Below are positions 16,598-24,987 of a stretch of DNA of 64,000 bases, piece by piece. Every line of letters begins with the position of its first letter. The first letter of the stretch is position 1. The notes beneath the pieces are model-generated. The model was given only the letters and a program-made list of their open reading frames with translations. It was not told where the DNA came from and searched no databases. The translations under genes and the position numbers were made by a program. The stretch is taken from NCBI RefSeq assembly GCF_900102195.1, contig NZ_FNBE01000021.1, positions 83,261 to 147,260 of the forward strand, written 5' to 3'. The stretch is from Pseudonocardia oroxyli (GTDB taxonomy: Bacteria > Actinomycetota > Actinomycetes > Mycobacteriales > Pseudonocardiaceae).

Positions 16598-17659
16598 TCA
16601 GCGCTGTGAGCGGCGGGCCGCGCGGTTCTGGGGCGGGCCGGTGCGGGGTGCGCTGCGCAGCTGGGGGCGGTTCTGCTGGTCCGCGTCGAACCGGGCGTAG
16701 GCGTCCACGATCTCGCCGACCAGGCGGTGGCGCACCACGTCCTGGCTGGTCAGCTCGGGGAACGCCACGTCGTCGACGCCGAACAGGATCTCCTGGACGA
16801 CCTTGAGGCCGGAGCGGGTGTTGCCCGGCAGGTCGACCTGCGTGACGTCACCCGTCACGACGATCTTCGAGCCGAAACCGAGCCGGGTCAGGAACATCTT
16901 CATCTGCTCGGGCGTGGTGTTCTGCGCCTCGTCCAGGATGATGAACGCGTCGTTCAGCGTGCGGCCGCGCATGTAGGCGAGCGGCGCGACCTCGATCGTG
17001 CCCGCCGCGATCAGCTTCGGGATGGACTCGGGGTCGATCATGTCGTGCAGCGCGTCGTACAGCGGGCGCAGGTACGGGTCGATCTTCTCGTAGAGCGTGC
17101 CGGGCAGGTACCCGAGCCGCTCCCCCGCCTCGACCGCGGGCCGGGTCAGGATGATCCGGTTGACCTGCTTGGCCTGCAACGCCTGCACGGCCTTCGCCAT
17201 GGCGAGGTACGTCTTGCCCGTACCGGCGGGGCCGATGCCGAAGACGATGGTGTGCGCGTCGATCGCGTCGACGTACCGCTTCTGGTTCAGCGTCTTCGGG
17301 CGGATCGTCTTCCCGCGCCGGGACACGATGTCCAGCGACAGCACCTCGGCGGGGGTCTCCCCCTGCAGCGCGGCGACCGCCGGGTCCGCCTCGCCGAGCA
17401 TCTCGACGGTGCGGCGCACGGTGTCCGCGCCGACCTGCTGCCCCCGCGAGGCGAGGGTGATCAGCTCGGCGAAGACCCGCTCCGCGAACGCGACGTCCGC
17501 CGGGTCGCCGGTGAGGGTGAGCTCGTTGCCGCGCACGTGCACGTCCGCGGACAGGAGCTCCTCGGCGGTGCGCAGCGACTCGTCACGCGAGCCGAGCAGC
17601 GCGAGCAGCGCGGTGTCCGGGACTGCCATGCGGGACTGGACGGGGTCCGGCTGGGTCAC
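16598..17659 (-). CDS. phoH: PhoH-family ATPase
   Basis: This 353-residue protein has an N-terminal KH-like region (residues ~30-100). It then has the PhoH nucleotide-binding domain with Walker A GIGPAGTGKTYLAM and Walker B FIILDEAQN, plus the TGDVTQVDLP motif. PhoH proteins are ATPases linked to RNA metabolism and stand next to ybeY in most actinobacteria. Here the four-gene dha region separates the two. The C-terminal ~20 residues are a basic, disordered tail. The GTG at 17659 is the first start giving full family length; an internal ATG 10 codons on is possible. Confidence 0.92.
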   Translation of the reverse strand: MTQPDPVQSRMAVPDTALLALLGSRDESLRTAEELLSADVHVRGNELTLTGDPADVAFAERVFAELITLASRGQQVGADTVRRTVEMLGEADPAVAALQGETPAEVLSLDIVSRRGKTIRPKTLNQKRYVDAIDAHTIVFGIGPAGTGKTYLAMAKAVQALQAKQVNRIILTRPAVEAGERLGYLPGTLYEKIDPYLRPLYDALHDMIDPESIPKLIAAGTIEVAPLAYMRGRTLNDAFIILDEAQNTTPEQMKMFLTRLGFGSKIVVTGDVTQVDLPGNTRSGLKVVQEILFGVDDVAFPELTSQDVVRHRLVGEIVDAYARFDADQQNRPQLRSAPRTGPPQNRAARRSQR

Positions 17660-17925
17660 GTGCTCTGGTCGCCTGCTTCCTGTCGTTCGCGAACCGAGGG
17701 GGCTCTGCGGTGATTCCGCCCGGATGTTACCGCCGCCCACCGACAGAAGACACGCGAGTAACCGCCTCCGCGCCGACGAGGAACGCGCCGCGGCGACCGG
17801 GGGGATGGCCACCGCGACGCGGCCGCGGGCGAACCCGGCGGCGTCCCCGAGCGGAGCCCGGGGATCCCGTGCTCACCAGGGGGGTGGGTGAGCCGGTGCT
17901 GACCCTAGCTCAGATGTTTGCGCAG

Positions 17926-18672
17926 TCACGAAGGCGGTGCTGCGTGGGCCCGGTCACACCACCGTGCGGACAGGGCTCCGATCGCGCCGAGGGCCACCGC
18001 CGCCGCGGTCGAGGCCCGCAGCACCTCCGGACCCAGCCGGACGGCCTTCGCACCCGCCGCGACCAGCAGGTCCAGCTCGTCGTCCGACACCCCGCCCTCG
18101 GGGCCCACGACCAGCAGCACGTCCCCGGAGACCGGCAGGTCCGTGGCCGCCAGCACGTCCGTGGCGGACTCGTGCAGCACCAGGATCGGACCGTCGTGCC
18201 GGGCGAGTCGCCGGGTGTCGACCGGCTCGCCCACCGCGGGCACCCACGGCCGCCGCGCCTGCTTGGCGGCCTCGCGCACGGTCGCCCGCCACCGGGCGAG
18301 CGCCTTGTCGCCGCGCGGGCCCTGCTCCCACTTCGCGACGCAGCGGGCCGCCCGCCACGGCAGGATCGCGTCGACCCCCGCCTCGGTGGCGGTCTCCACG
18401 GCGAGCTCGCCGCGGTCGCCCTTGACGAGCGCCTGGGCCAGCGTGATCCGCAGCGGCGGCGCGGGGTGGTGCTCGCGGGAGAGCACCGCGAACTCCACGG
18501 TGTCCCTGCCGACGGCCACCGCCTCGGCCCGGGCCAGCGCGCCCCGGCCGTCGGACAGCCGGACGGTCTCGCCCACCCGGATCCGCTTGACCGCGGCCGC
18601 GTGCCTGCCCTCCGGCCCGTCGAGGAGGACCCGCTCGCCCAGCTCGTCGACCAGGAACAACGCCTCGGTCAC
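17926..18672 (-). CDS. rsmE: 16S rRNA (uracil-1498-N3)-methyltransferase RsmE
   Basis: RsmE methylates U1498 in the 30S decoding centre using S-adenosylmethionine. The N-terminal PUA-like part contains EGRHAAAVKRIRVGETV. The C-terminal SPOUT knot has the SAM-binding loops LVVGPEGGVSDDE and VRLGPEVLRASTAAAVAL. The length of 248 residues is normal. It directly follows dnaJ, 51 bp away, as in mycobacteria. The C-terminus extends a few residues beyond the knot without clear motifs. Confidence 0.93.
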   Translation of the reverse strand: MTEALFLVDELGERVLLDGPEGRHAAAVKRIRVGETVRLSDGRGALARAEAVAVGRDTVEFAVLSREHHPAPPLRITLAQALVKGDRGELAVETATEAGVDAILPWRAARCVAKWEQGPRGDKALARWRATVREAAKQARRPWVPAVGEPVDTRRLARHDGPILVLHESATDVLAATDLPVSGDVLLVVGPEGGVSDDELDLLVAAGAKAVRLGPEVLRASTAAAVALGAIGALSARWCDRAHAAPPS

Positions 18673-18723
18673 AGCGCCTCGGTCACGGGGTCGCGGAGCC
18701 GTTCGGGGGCTCGGTCATCGGCC

Positions 18724-19884
18724 TCACTGCCGGAACAGCCGACCGAACAGCCCGTGCCCGTTCTTCTGGGCCAGGTCCGGCTGCTCCTCGCCGCGCAGCT
18801 TCGCGAGCTGGCGCAACAGGTCGGTCTGCTCCTTGTCGAGCTTCGTCGGCACCGTGACCTCGACGTGCACGACCAGGTCGCCCTGGCCGTCGATCCGGCC
18901 GGTCGAGCGCAGCCGCGGCATCCCCTTGGCCCGCAGCGTGCGCAGCGTGCCGCTCTGGGTGCCCGGCTCGATGTGCAGGTCCTCGGTGGTCCCGTCGAGC
19001 ATCGGCAGCGGCAGGGTCGCGCCGAGGGCCGCCGCGGTCATCGGCAGCGGCAGCCGGACGTGCAGGTCCGCACCCTCCCGCTGGAAGACCTCGTGCGGGA
19101 TCTCCTCGACCTCGACGTAGAGGTCTCCGGCCGGACCGCCCCCCGAACCGACCTCGCCCTGCCCGGCCAGCCGGACGCGCATGCCGTCCGCCACGCCCGC
19201 CGGGATCCGGACGCCGACGCTGCGCCGCGCGCGCACCCGCCCGTCGCCCGCGCACTGCCGGCACGGGTCCGGGATGATCTCGCCGAGCCCGCGGCACTCG
19301 GGGCAGGGTCGCGAGGTGACGACCTGGCCCAGGAACGAGCGCTGCACGCTCTGCACCTCGCCGCGGCCCCCACACGTCGGGCAGCCCTGCGGGGAGGTCC
19401 CCGGGGCGCAGCCGTTCCCGCCGCACTGGTCGCACAGCACCGCCGTGTCCACGGTCAGCTCGCGCTGCACCCCCGTGGCGCACTCCTCGAGCGTGAGCTG
19501 CATCCGGATGAGCGCATCCGCCCCGGGCTGCACGCGGCTGCGCGGACCGCGCCCGCGCCCGCCGCCCGCACCGCCGAAGAAGGCGTCCATGATGTCGCCG
19601 AAACCGAAGGCGGAGAACGGGTCGCCCGCTCCGCCACCGCCGCCGCGGCCGTTGTCCAACGGGTCGCCGCCCAGATCGACGATCCGGCGCTTCTCCGGGT
19701 CGGTCAGCACCTCGTACGCCGTGCTGATCTCGGCGAAGCGCTCCTGCGCCGCCGGATCGGGGTTGACGTCCGGGTGCAACTCCCGGGCGAGCCGACGGTA
19801 GGCCCGCTTCAGTTCGGCGGCGTCCGCGCCCTGCTCGACGCCCAAGATGCCGTAGTAGTCGCGTGCCACCTGCTGGTTCCCCAT
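18724..19884 (-). CDS. dnaJ: Type I chaperone DnaJ
   Basis: DnaJ stimulates the DnaK ATPase and delivers unfolded proteins. The J domain (residues 8-72) has the essential HPD in ELHPDVNPD. A Gly/Phe-rich linker with FSAFGFGDIMDAFF follows. The zinc domain has all four CxxCxGxG motifs (CDQCGGNG, CPTCGGRG, CPECRGLG, CRQCAGDG). The ATG at 19884 is chosen because GAAGGA lies six bases upstream; an earlier in-frame ATG has no site. It is immediately downstream of hrcA, the classic arrangement for the second DnaJ of actinobacteria. Confidence 0.95.
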   Translation of the reverse strand: MGNQQVARDYYGILGVEQGADAAELKRAYRRLARELHPDVNPDPAAQERFAEISTAYEVLTDPEKRRIVDLGGDPLDNGRGGGGGAGDPFSAFGFGDIMDAFFGGAGGGRGRGPRSRVQPGADALIRMQLTLEECATGVQRELTVDTAVLCDQCGGNGCAPGTSPQGCPTCGGRGEVQSVQRSFLGQVVTSRPCPECRGLGEIIPDPCRQCAGDGRVRARRSVGVRIPAGVADGMRVRLAGQGEVGSGGGPAGDLYVEVEEIPHEVFQREGADLHVRLPLPMTAAALGATLPLPMLDGTTEDLHIEPGTQSGTLRTLRAKGMPRLRSTGRIDGQGDLVVHVEVTVPTKLDKEQTDLLRQLAKLRGEEQPDLAQKNGHGLFGRLFRQ

Positions 19885-19908
19885 GAATCCTTCTGCTCGT
19901 GTGCCCAC

Positions 19909-20928
19909 CTAGCGTCCCGCCAGGATCTCACCGACGTATCGGGCGACGGCGTGCACCGCCGCCATGGTGCCCGGGTAGTCCATCCGCGTCGGCCCGACGA
20001 CGCCCATCCCACCGACGACCGTGCCCGGCCCGTAGCCGATCGACACGACCGACGCGGTGTGCAGGTCCGCGGACTCGTTCTCCTCGCCGATCCGCACCGT
20101 GACCAGCCCCGGCTCGCGCGCGGCGGCCAACAGCTTGAGGACCACGACCTGCTCCTCCAGCGCCTCCAGCACCTGCCGCAGCGACCCCGGGAAGTCCGCC
20201 GTGCTGCGCGTGAGGTTGGCCGTGCCGCCCAGGACCAGGCGCTCCTCGGGATGCTCGACGAGCGTCTCGATCAGCACCGTGGACAGGGTCAGCACGACGT
20301 CCCGCAGCTCCGCGGGCGCGGAGTTCGGGAGCTCCGCCACCCGGGCCGAGGCCTCGGCCAGCCGCTGCCCCACCAACGCGCCGTTGATCATGCTGCGCAG
20401 CCGGGCGGTGTCCTCGTCGGTCACCACCTGGCCGAGGTCCACCATCCGCTGGTCCACCCGGCCGGAGTCGGTGATCAGCACCAGCATCAGCCGCGCGGGG
20501 GTCAGCTGGACGACCTCCAGGTGCCGGACCGTGGAACGGGTCAGCGTGGGGTACTGCACGACGGCGACCTGCCGGGTCAGCTGCGCGAGCAGCCGGACAC
20601 TGCGGCGCAGCACGTCGTCCAGGTCGGTGGCGCCTTCGAGGAAGCTCTGCACGGCCTGGCGCTCGGCCTTGCTCAGCGGCTTGACCTGCGCGACCCGGTC
20701 CACGAAGAGCCGGTAGCCCTTGTCCGTGGGGATCCGGCCCGCGCTGGTGTGCGGCTGGGCGATCAGCCCCTCCTCCTCCAGCGCGGCCATGTCGTTGCGG
20801 ACCGTCGCGGAGGAGACGCCGAGGTTGTGCCGATCCACGATCGCCTTGGAGCCCACCGGCTCCTGGGTCGAGACGTAGTCGGCCACGATGGCCTGCAGGA
20901 CCGCGAAGCGGCGTTCGTCGGCATTCAT
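19909..20928 (-). CDS. hrcA: Heat-inducible transcription repressor HrcA
   Basis: HrcA represses chaperone operons by binding CIRCE elements and is reactivated by GroEL. The N-terminal winged helix contains DYVSTQEPVGSKAIVDRH and VSSATVRNDMAALEEEGL, followed by the signature PHTSAGRIPTDKGYR. The GAF-like and dimerisation region extends to residue 339. The ATG at 20928 has a GAGGAG site upstream. It is the promoter-proximal gene of the hrcA-dnaJ-rsmE group. No convincing CIRCE is seen upstream of it in this window. Confidence 0.95.
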   Translation of the reverse strand: MNADERRFAVLQAIVADYVSTQEPVGSKAIVDRHNLGVSSATVRNDMAALEEEGLIAQPHTSAGRIPTDKGYRLFVDRVAQVKPLSKAERQAVQSFLEGATDLDDVLRRSVRLLAQLTRQVAVVQYPTLTRSTVRHLEVVQLTPARLMLVLITDSGRVDQRMVDLGQVVTDEDTARLRSMINGALVGQRLAEASARVAELPNSAPAELRDVVLTLSTVLIETLVEHPEERLVLGGTANLTRSTADFPGSLRQVLEALEEQVVVLKLLAAAREPGLVTVRIGEENESADLHTASVVSIGYGPGTVVGGMGVVGPTRMDYPGTMAAVHAVARYVGEILAGR

Positions 20929-21062
20929 CGCGGCTCCTCCCGGTCGTCGGTTTTCCAGTCTAGGTGCTCGGGTCGCGAGCGCGCTTGTGACTCTTGCGTC
21001 GGGTCGGCTCAAGGTTGGGACGGAGCTTGCGCAGTCGACCGTGCGCCCGGTGAGGTGGGCCG

Positions 21063-21623
21063 GTGCTGCTGCGCCAGGAGACGCTCGACGGGATCGCCGC
21101 AGGCCGGATCACCTGTGCCTTCCGGCGGTGGGAGCGCCCCCGGGTGGTGCCGGGGACGCGGATGCGGACCCGCATCGGCCTCGTCGAGGTGACGGGGGTG
21201 TCGCGGGTGGGTGTGTCCGCGCTGCGGGCGGCCGACGCGGCCGCGGCGGGCCAGACGCTGAAGGACCTGCGCGCGCTGCTCGCCCGCGGGACCGGCCCGG
21301 TGTGGCGGATCGAGCTGGTCGCGGCGGGCGAGGACCCGCGGGTCGCCCTGCGCGCGCAGCCGCTGACCCCCGACGAGCGGGACTCGGTCGCCGCGCGGCT
21401 GGCGCGGATGGACCGGGTGACGCCGTGGACCGCGGCGACGCTGGCCCTCATCGACGCCAGACCCGGCGTGCGGGCGCCCGACCTGGCCGCCGAGCTGGGT
21501 CGGGAGACCCTGCCGTTCAAGCGGGACGTGCGGAAGCTGAAGGAGCTGGGCCTGACCGAGTCACTGGAGGTCGGGTACCGGCTGTCCCCGCGCGGCGAGT
21601 CCTACCTGCGGGGAGGTGCCTGA
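21063..21623 (+). CDS. ASCH/PUA-like protein with C-terminal winged helix
   Basis: This protein of 186 residues starts with a beta-rich region, MLLRQETLDGIAAGRITCAF then RWERPRVVPGTRMRT. It resembles the ASCH domain (RNA-binding PUA relative: small beta-barrel with a G-x-R-T pattern). The C-terminal ~70 residues (TLALIDARPGVRAPDLAAEL through LKELGLTESL) form a predicted winged helix-turn-helix. The combination suggests a nucleic-acid-binding regulator; homologues are annotated only as hypothetical or ASCH-domain proteins. It is divergent from hrcA and followed directly by the tandem repeat block. Confidence 0.7.
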   Translation: MLLRQETLDGIAAGRITCAFRRWERPRVVPGTRMRTRIGLVEVTGVSRVGVSALRAADAAAAGQTLKDLRALLARGTGPVWRIELVAAGEDPRVALRAQPLTPDERDSVAARLARMDRVTPWTAATLALIDARPGVRAPDLAAELGRETLPFKRDVRKLKELGLTESLEVGYRLSPRGESYLRGGA

Positions 21624-21628
21624 GCGCG

Positions 21629-21974
21629 CGCCCTTTGCAGTGTCAGCGGATCCGCACGTTTGCTCTTGCACTGCCAGCGGATCTGCACGCTCGCTCTGGC
21701 ACTGCCAGGGGATCTGCACCCTTGCCCTTGCACTGCCGGCCGATACGCACGGCCGCGCTTGCAGTGCCGGGCCGGTACGTACGCACGCCCGCCCTTTGCA
21801 GTGCCAGCGCATCCGCACCCCTCTCCGAAGTGCGCATCCGCCGACAGAGCCGCTCTGCCCGCGCATCCGCACACCCTCCGAAGTGCGCATCCGCCGACAG
21901 AGCGGCTCTACCCGCGCATCCGCACGCGCGCGCCGCGCGCCGCACGTGCGGATCCGCTGTCACTGCAAAGGGCG
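21629..21974. repeat. Non-coding tandem-repeat array 1, bounded by inverted 31-bp ends
   Basis: The block starts with about six imperfect ~31-nt units of the form TTGCACTGCCAGCGGATCTG followed by CACGCTCGCTC. It changes into two ~53-nt units containing CTCCGAAGTGCGCATCCGCC. It ends with an inverted copy of the beginning: 21629-21659 and 21944-21974 are complementary at 30 of 31 positions. Codon bias disappears in this block, and the open frames crossing it have unnatural composition, so it is treated as non-coding. No known repeat family is recognised. Confidence 0.75.
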
Positions 21975-21992
21975 GGCGGGGGCACACCCGTT

Positions 21993-22130
21993 CTCCCGAA
22001 GCACCGCCGTTCCACCTCCCACCCGCCCTCCCCCCGCACCACCGTTGACCTCCCACGCGCTCTCCCGAAGCACCGCCGTTCACCTCCCACCCGCCCTCTC
22101 GGCACACCGGCGTTTCACCTCTCGCCCGCC
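21993..22130. repeat. Tandem-repeat array 2 (four 34-35 bp units)
   Basis: Four consecutive units at 21993, 22028, 22062 and 22096 share the pattern CTCCCGAAGCACCGCCGTTC followed by ACCTCCCACCCGCC. Units 1 and 3 differ only by one inserted base. The array is pyrimidine-rich on the plus strand and lies 15 bp upstream of the start of the LolA-like gene, so it forms the 5' region of that transcript. With array 1 it fills the 522-bp gap between genes. Confidence 0.75.
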
Positions 22131-22145
22131 AGGCTGGGCCGCGAG

Positions 22146-23234
22146 ATGGGCGACTCCCGGGTGACGCGGCGGTGGGTGCTGGTGGGTGCCGGGACGGCGG
22201 TACTGCTCGGGGCGGCCGCGGTGACCCTGCCGGCGACGGCCTCGGCGGACCCGGAGGACCTCCGCACACGCATCCTGGCCGGGCTCCCACCCCACGTCGG
22301 GTACGCGGAGAGCACCGGGCGGCTCGGGTTGCCGGAGATCGCCGCGTTGGAGCAGGTCACAGCGCTGTTCACGAGTGTGACGCGGCTGCGTACCCGCTAC
22401 GCCGGGCCGGAGGCCTGGCGGGTCGACGAGCTGACCCCGGCCGGCGAACGCGACACCTACCGGCTGGGCGGGCGGGAGTACGTCTGGGACTTCGGGGCGA
22501 ACCAGCTCACCGTCGTCTCCGGGGAGACGCCCGTCCGGTTGCCGCGCGCCGCGGACCTCGTGCCCTCCGAGCTGGCCCGCAGGCTCACGAGCCTGACCCG
22601 CGCCGACCCCGTCTCCGCGCTCCCCGCGCGTCGGGTCGCGGGGTTCGACGCCGCGGGCCTCCGGATCACCCCGGCCGACCCGGACACCACCGTCGGCCGC
22701 ATCGACGTGTGGTGCGACCCCGCGTCGGCCCTGCCCCTGCGGGTGGAGGTCGCCGCACGCGGCGCGGACCAGGCCCTGCTGTTCACCGAGTTCCGGGAGG
22801 TCTCCCTGAGCACGCCCGAGATCACCGTCCCCACGGCGCCGCCGGGCGCGGGCGAGGTGACCGCCGAGGCCGCGGACCTCGCCGGTGCGCTCCGCCAGCT
22901 CGACGCCGCCCCGCCCCCGCCGCGGCTCGCGGGCCGCGACCTCGTCCCGCTCGCGGGGGGCCTGCCCGGCGTCGGCGTCTACGGCGCGGGAGTGTCGGGG
23001 TTCGTGCTGGTCCCGGCCTCGCGCGGGATCGCGGACCGGGTGATCGACGGGGCGCCCGCCGCAGGCGGGACCGTGGTCGACGTGCCGGTCGGGCGGGCCG
23101 CGATCCTCACCACCCCGTTGCTGTCGGTCGCCGCGCGCGGCGGGATCCGGCGGGGCGGGGTGCTGGTGGCGGGCACCGTCGCGCCCGCGGTGCTGGACCA
23201 GGCGCTGCGCGAGCTCCCGGGGCGGCGACCGTGA
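22146..23234 (+). CDS. Exported LolA/RseB-like protein (MucB/RseB N-terminal fold)
   Basis: This 362-residue protein has an N-terminal signal/anchor, RRWVLVGAGTAVLLGAAAVT, with twin arginines. A domain follows in which alternating strands with EAWRVDELTPAGERDTYRLG and TVGRIDVWCDPASALPLRVE resemble the LolA/LppX/RseB lipid-binding fold. The C-terminal part (residues ~245-362) reads like a second repeat of strand pairs. Actinobacterial relatives are often annotated as sigma-E regulatory or outer-membrane lipoprotein-sorting proteins. Its GTGA overlap with the ABC ATPase gene indicates that the three genes work together. The exact ligand is unknown. Confidence 0.7.
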   Translation: MGDSRVTRRWVLVGAGTAVLLGAAAVTLPATASADPEDLRTRILAGLPPHVGYAESTGRLGLPEIAALEQVTALFTSVTRLRTRYAGPEAWRVDELTPAGERDTYRLGGREYVWDFGANQLTVVSGETPVRLPRAADLVPSELARRLTSLTRADPVSALPARRVAGFDAAGLRITPADPDTTVGRIDVWCDPASALPLRVEVAARGADQALLFTEFREVSLSTPEITVPTAPPGAGEVTAEAADLAGALRQLDAAPPPPRLAGRDLVPLAGGLPGVGVYGAGVSGFVLVPASRGIADRVIDGAPAAGGTVVDVPVGRAAILTTPLLSVAARGGIRRGGVLVAGTVAPAVLDQALRELPGRRP

Positions 23235-24160
23235 TCCTGGCCACCCGTGACCTCACCAAGCGGTTCGGCCGGGTCGTGGCCGTGTCCGGGGTGTCCCTGG
23301 AGGTCCCGCGCGGCGTCCGGTTCGGGCTGTTGGGGCCCAACGGGTCCGGCAAGACCACGCTGGTGCGGATGCTGCTCGGGCTGGTGCACGCGACGTCGGG
23401 CCACATCGAGGTGCTGGGCGAGCCCATGCCGAAGCGGGCGGCGACGGTCCTCCCGCGGGTCGGCGCGCTGGTGGAGGGTCCGGCCGCCTGGGGACACCTC
23501 TCGGGCCGCGCCAACCTCCGCCTGCTCGACGCGGCCGGGAGGGGCCGGGCCGGACGTCGCCGGGCCGACCGGGTCGACGAGGCCCTGGACCGGGTGGGGC
23601 TCGGCGGCGTGGACCGCCGCCCGGTCCGCGCCTACTCGCTCGGCATGCGCCAGCGCCTCGGCATCGCCGCGGCCATCCTGCGCGAGCCCGAGCTGCTGCT
23701 CCTCGACGAACCCACCAACGGCCTCGACCCCCGGGGCATCCAGGAGATGCGCGCCCTGCTCACCGACCTCAACGCAGCGGGCACCACGGTCGTCCTGTCC
23801 TCGCACCTGCTGACCGAGGTGGAGGCGCTGTGCACGGACGTCGGCGTCATGGACCGCGGGCGGCTCGCCCTGACCTCCTCGCTCGACGCGCTCCGCGCCC
23901 CGACCGGCCGGATCCTCGTCCGGACGCCCGACCCGGCGGGCGTCGTCGGCGTGCTCGACGGGCAGGTCCTCGGCCGCGCGGGTGAGCTCGTCACCGTGCG
24001 GGGGACGGACCCGGTGGCGGTCAACGCACAGCTGGTGGCGCGCGGGGTGCCGGTCAGCGGGCTGGTGCTGGAGCAGCGCAGCCTCGAACAGGTGGTGCTG
24101 GAGATCACCGGCGCGGGCAGCGACCGGGTGGACCGGGCTCGCTCGGAGGGGCCGCGATGA
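23231..24160 (+). CDS. ABC transporter ATP-binding protein
   Basis: The 309-residue ATPase has Walker A GLLGPNGSGKTT, signature YSLGMRQRLGIAAA, Walker B ELLLLDEPTNGLDP and the H-loop SSHLL. The C-terminal ~90 residues (LIVRTPD-like strand pairs ending in LEQVVLEIT) match the regulatory tail of drug or lantibiotic exporters of the DrrA/CcmA class. The GTG at 23231 overlaps the stop codon of the LolA-like gene, and the stop codon overlaps the permease start. It probably powers export through the downstream permease. Confidence 0.93.
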   Translation: MILATRDLTKRFGRVVAVSGVSLEVPRGVRFGLLGPNGSGKTTLVRMLLGLVHATSGHIEVLGEPMPKRAATVLPRVGALVEGPAAWGHLSGRANLRLLDAAGRGRAGRRRADRVDEALDRVGLGGVDRRPVRAYSLGMRQRLGIAAAILREPELLLLDEPTNGLDPRGIQEMRALLTDLNAAGTTVVLSSHLLTEVEALCTDVGVMDRGRLALTSSLDALRAPTGRILVRTPDPAGVVGVLDGQVLGRAGELVTVRGTDPVAVNAQLVARGVPVSGLVLEQRSLEQVVLEITGAGSDRVDRARSEGPR

Positions 24161-24987
24161 TCCTCGTCGAGCTGCGGTTGATGCTGCGCAAGCGGCGGGT
24201 GTGGCTGTGTTGGCTGCTGCTGTGCGCGCTGCCGACGCTGGTCGCGGTCCTGCTCGCGACCACCCGGCTGGCGCCTCCCCCGGGCCGCGGCGGCGCGTTC
24301 CTGTCCGCCGTGGTGAGCAACGGGCAGATCTTCCCGGCGGCGGCGTTGGCGCTGGTCGTGCCGGTGTTCCTGCCGATCACGGTCGCCATCGTGGCCGGCG
24401 ACACCATCGCCGGCGAGTCCTCGGCGGGGACCCTGCGCTATCTGCTGGTGCGCCCCGTCGGGCGGCTGCGCCTGCTGGTCGCGAAGCTCGTGTCGGTCGC
24501 GGTGTTCGTGCTGCTCGCGGTGCTGTTCGTGACGGTCGTGTCCTATGCCGTCGGCGTCGTGGCCTTCGGCTTCGGGCCCGACGCGTCGCTGGGCGGGGGC
24601 GGCGCGATCCCGTCGCTGTCCGGGGTGGAGCTGAGCCCGGCGGACGTCGTGTTCCGGACCGCCACCACCGTCGGCTACCTGGCGCTGTGCATGCTGGCGC
24701 TGGGCGCCGTCGGGCTGCTGTTCTCCACCCTCACCGACTCCCCGCTGGCGGCCGCGCTGGGGGTGTTGGCGCTGGTCGTGGCGAGTGCCGCGGTGCAACC
24801 GCTGGACGCCGCCGCGGCGATCGAGCCCTTCCTGCCGACCGCCCACTGGCTGGCCTGGATCGACCTCTTCCGCGACCCGATCCTCTGGGCGGACGTCCGC
24901 GAGGGCGCGCTCGTGCAGCTGGGGTACGTCGTCGTCGCGTTCGGCGCGGCCTGGGCCAACTTCTCCACCAAGGACGTCACGACGTGA
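24157..24987 (+). CDS. ABC transporter permease (ABC-2 type)
   Basis: This 276-residue membrane protein has six predicted helices. It includes the family block TVAIVAGDTIAGESSAGTLR near residue 80, seen in ABC-2 permeases that pair with DrrA/NatA-type ATPases. A periplasmic loop of ~35 residues follows helix four. The start overlaps the ATPase stop (ATGA). The last 11 bases overlap the 3' end of the convergent lipase-like gene. With the preceding two genes it makes a compact export module. Confidence 0.9.
   Translation: MILVELRLMLRKRRVWLCWLLLCALPTLVAVLLATTRLAPPPGRGGAFLSAVVSNGQIFPAAALALVVPVFLPITVAIVAGDTIAGESSAGTLRYLLVRPVGRLRLLVAKLVSVAVFVLLAVLFVTVVSYAVGVVAFGFGPDASLGGGGAIPSLSGVELSPADVVFRTATTVGYLALCMLALGAVGLLFSTLTDSPLAAALGVLALVVASAAVQPLDAAAAIEPFLPTAHWLAWIDLFRDPILWADVREGALVQLGYVVVAFGAAWANFSTKDVTT

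Noticed and set aside
17660..17925. Small gene between phoH and rsmE
   Set aside because: Frames in this 266-bp gap are short, without bias or start signals; no RNA gene is recognised.
20929..21062. CIRCE operator upstream of hrcA
   Set aside because: A GTGCTC...GAGCGC pair is present, but it does not match TTAGCACTC-N9-GAGTGCTAA closely enough.
21629..22130. Possible CRISPR array
   Set aside because: Units vary in length and sequence, there are no regular unique spacers, and no cas genes are nearby. The pattern is imperfect tandem repetition.
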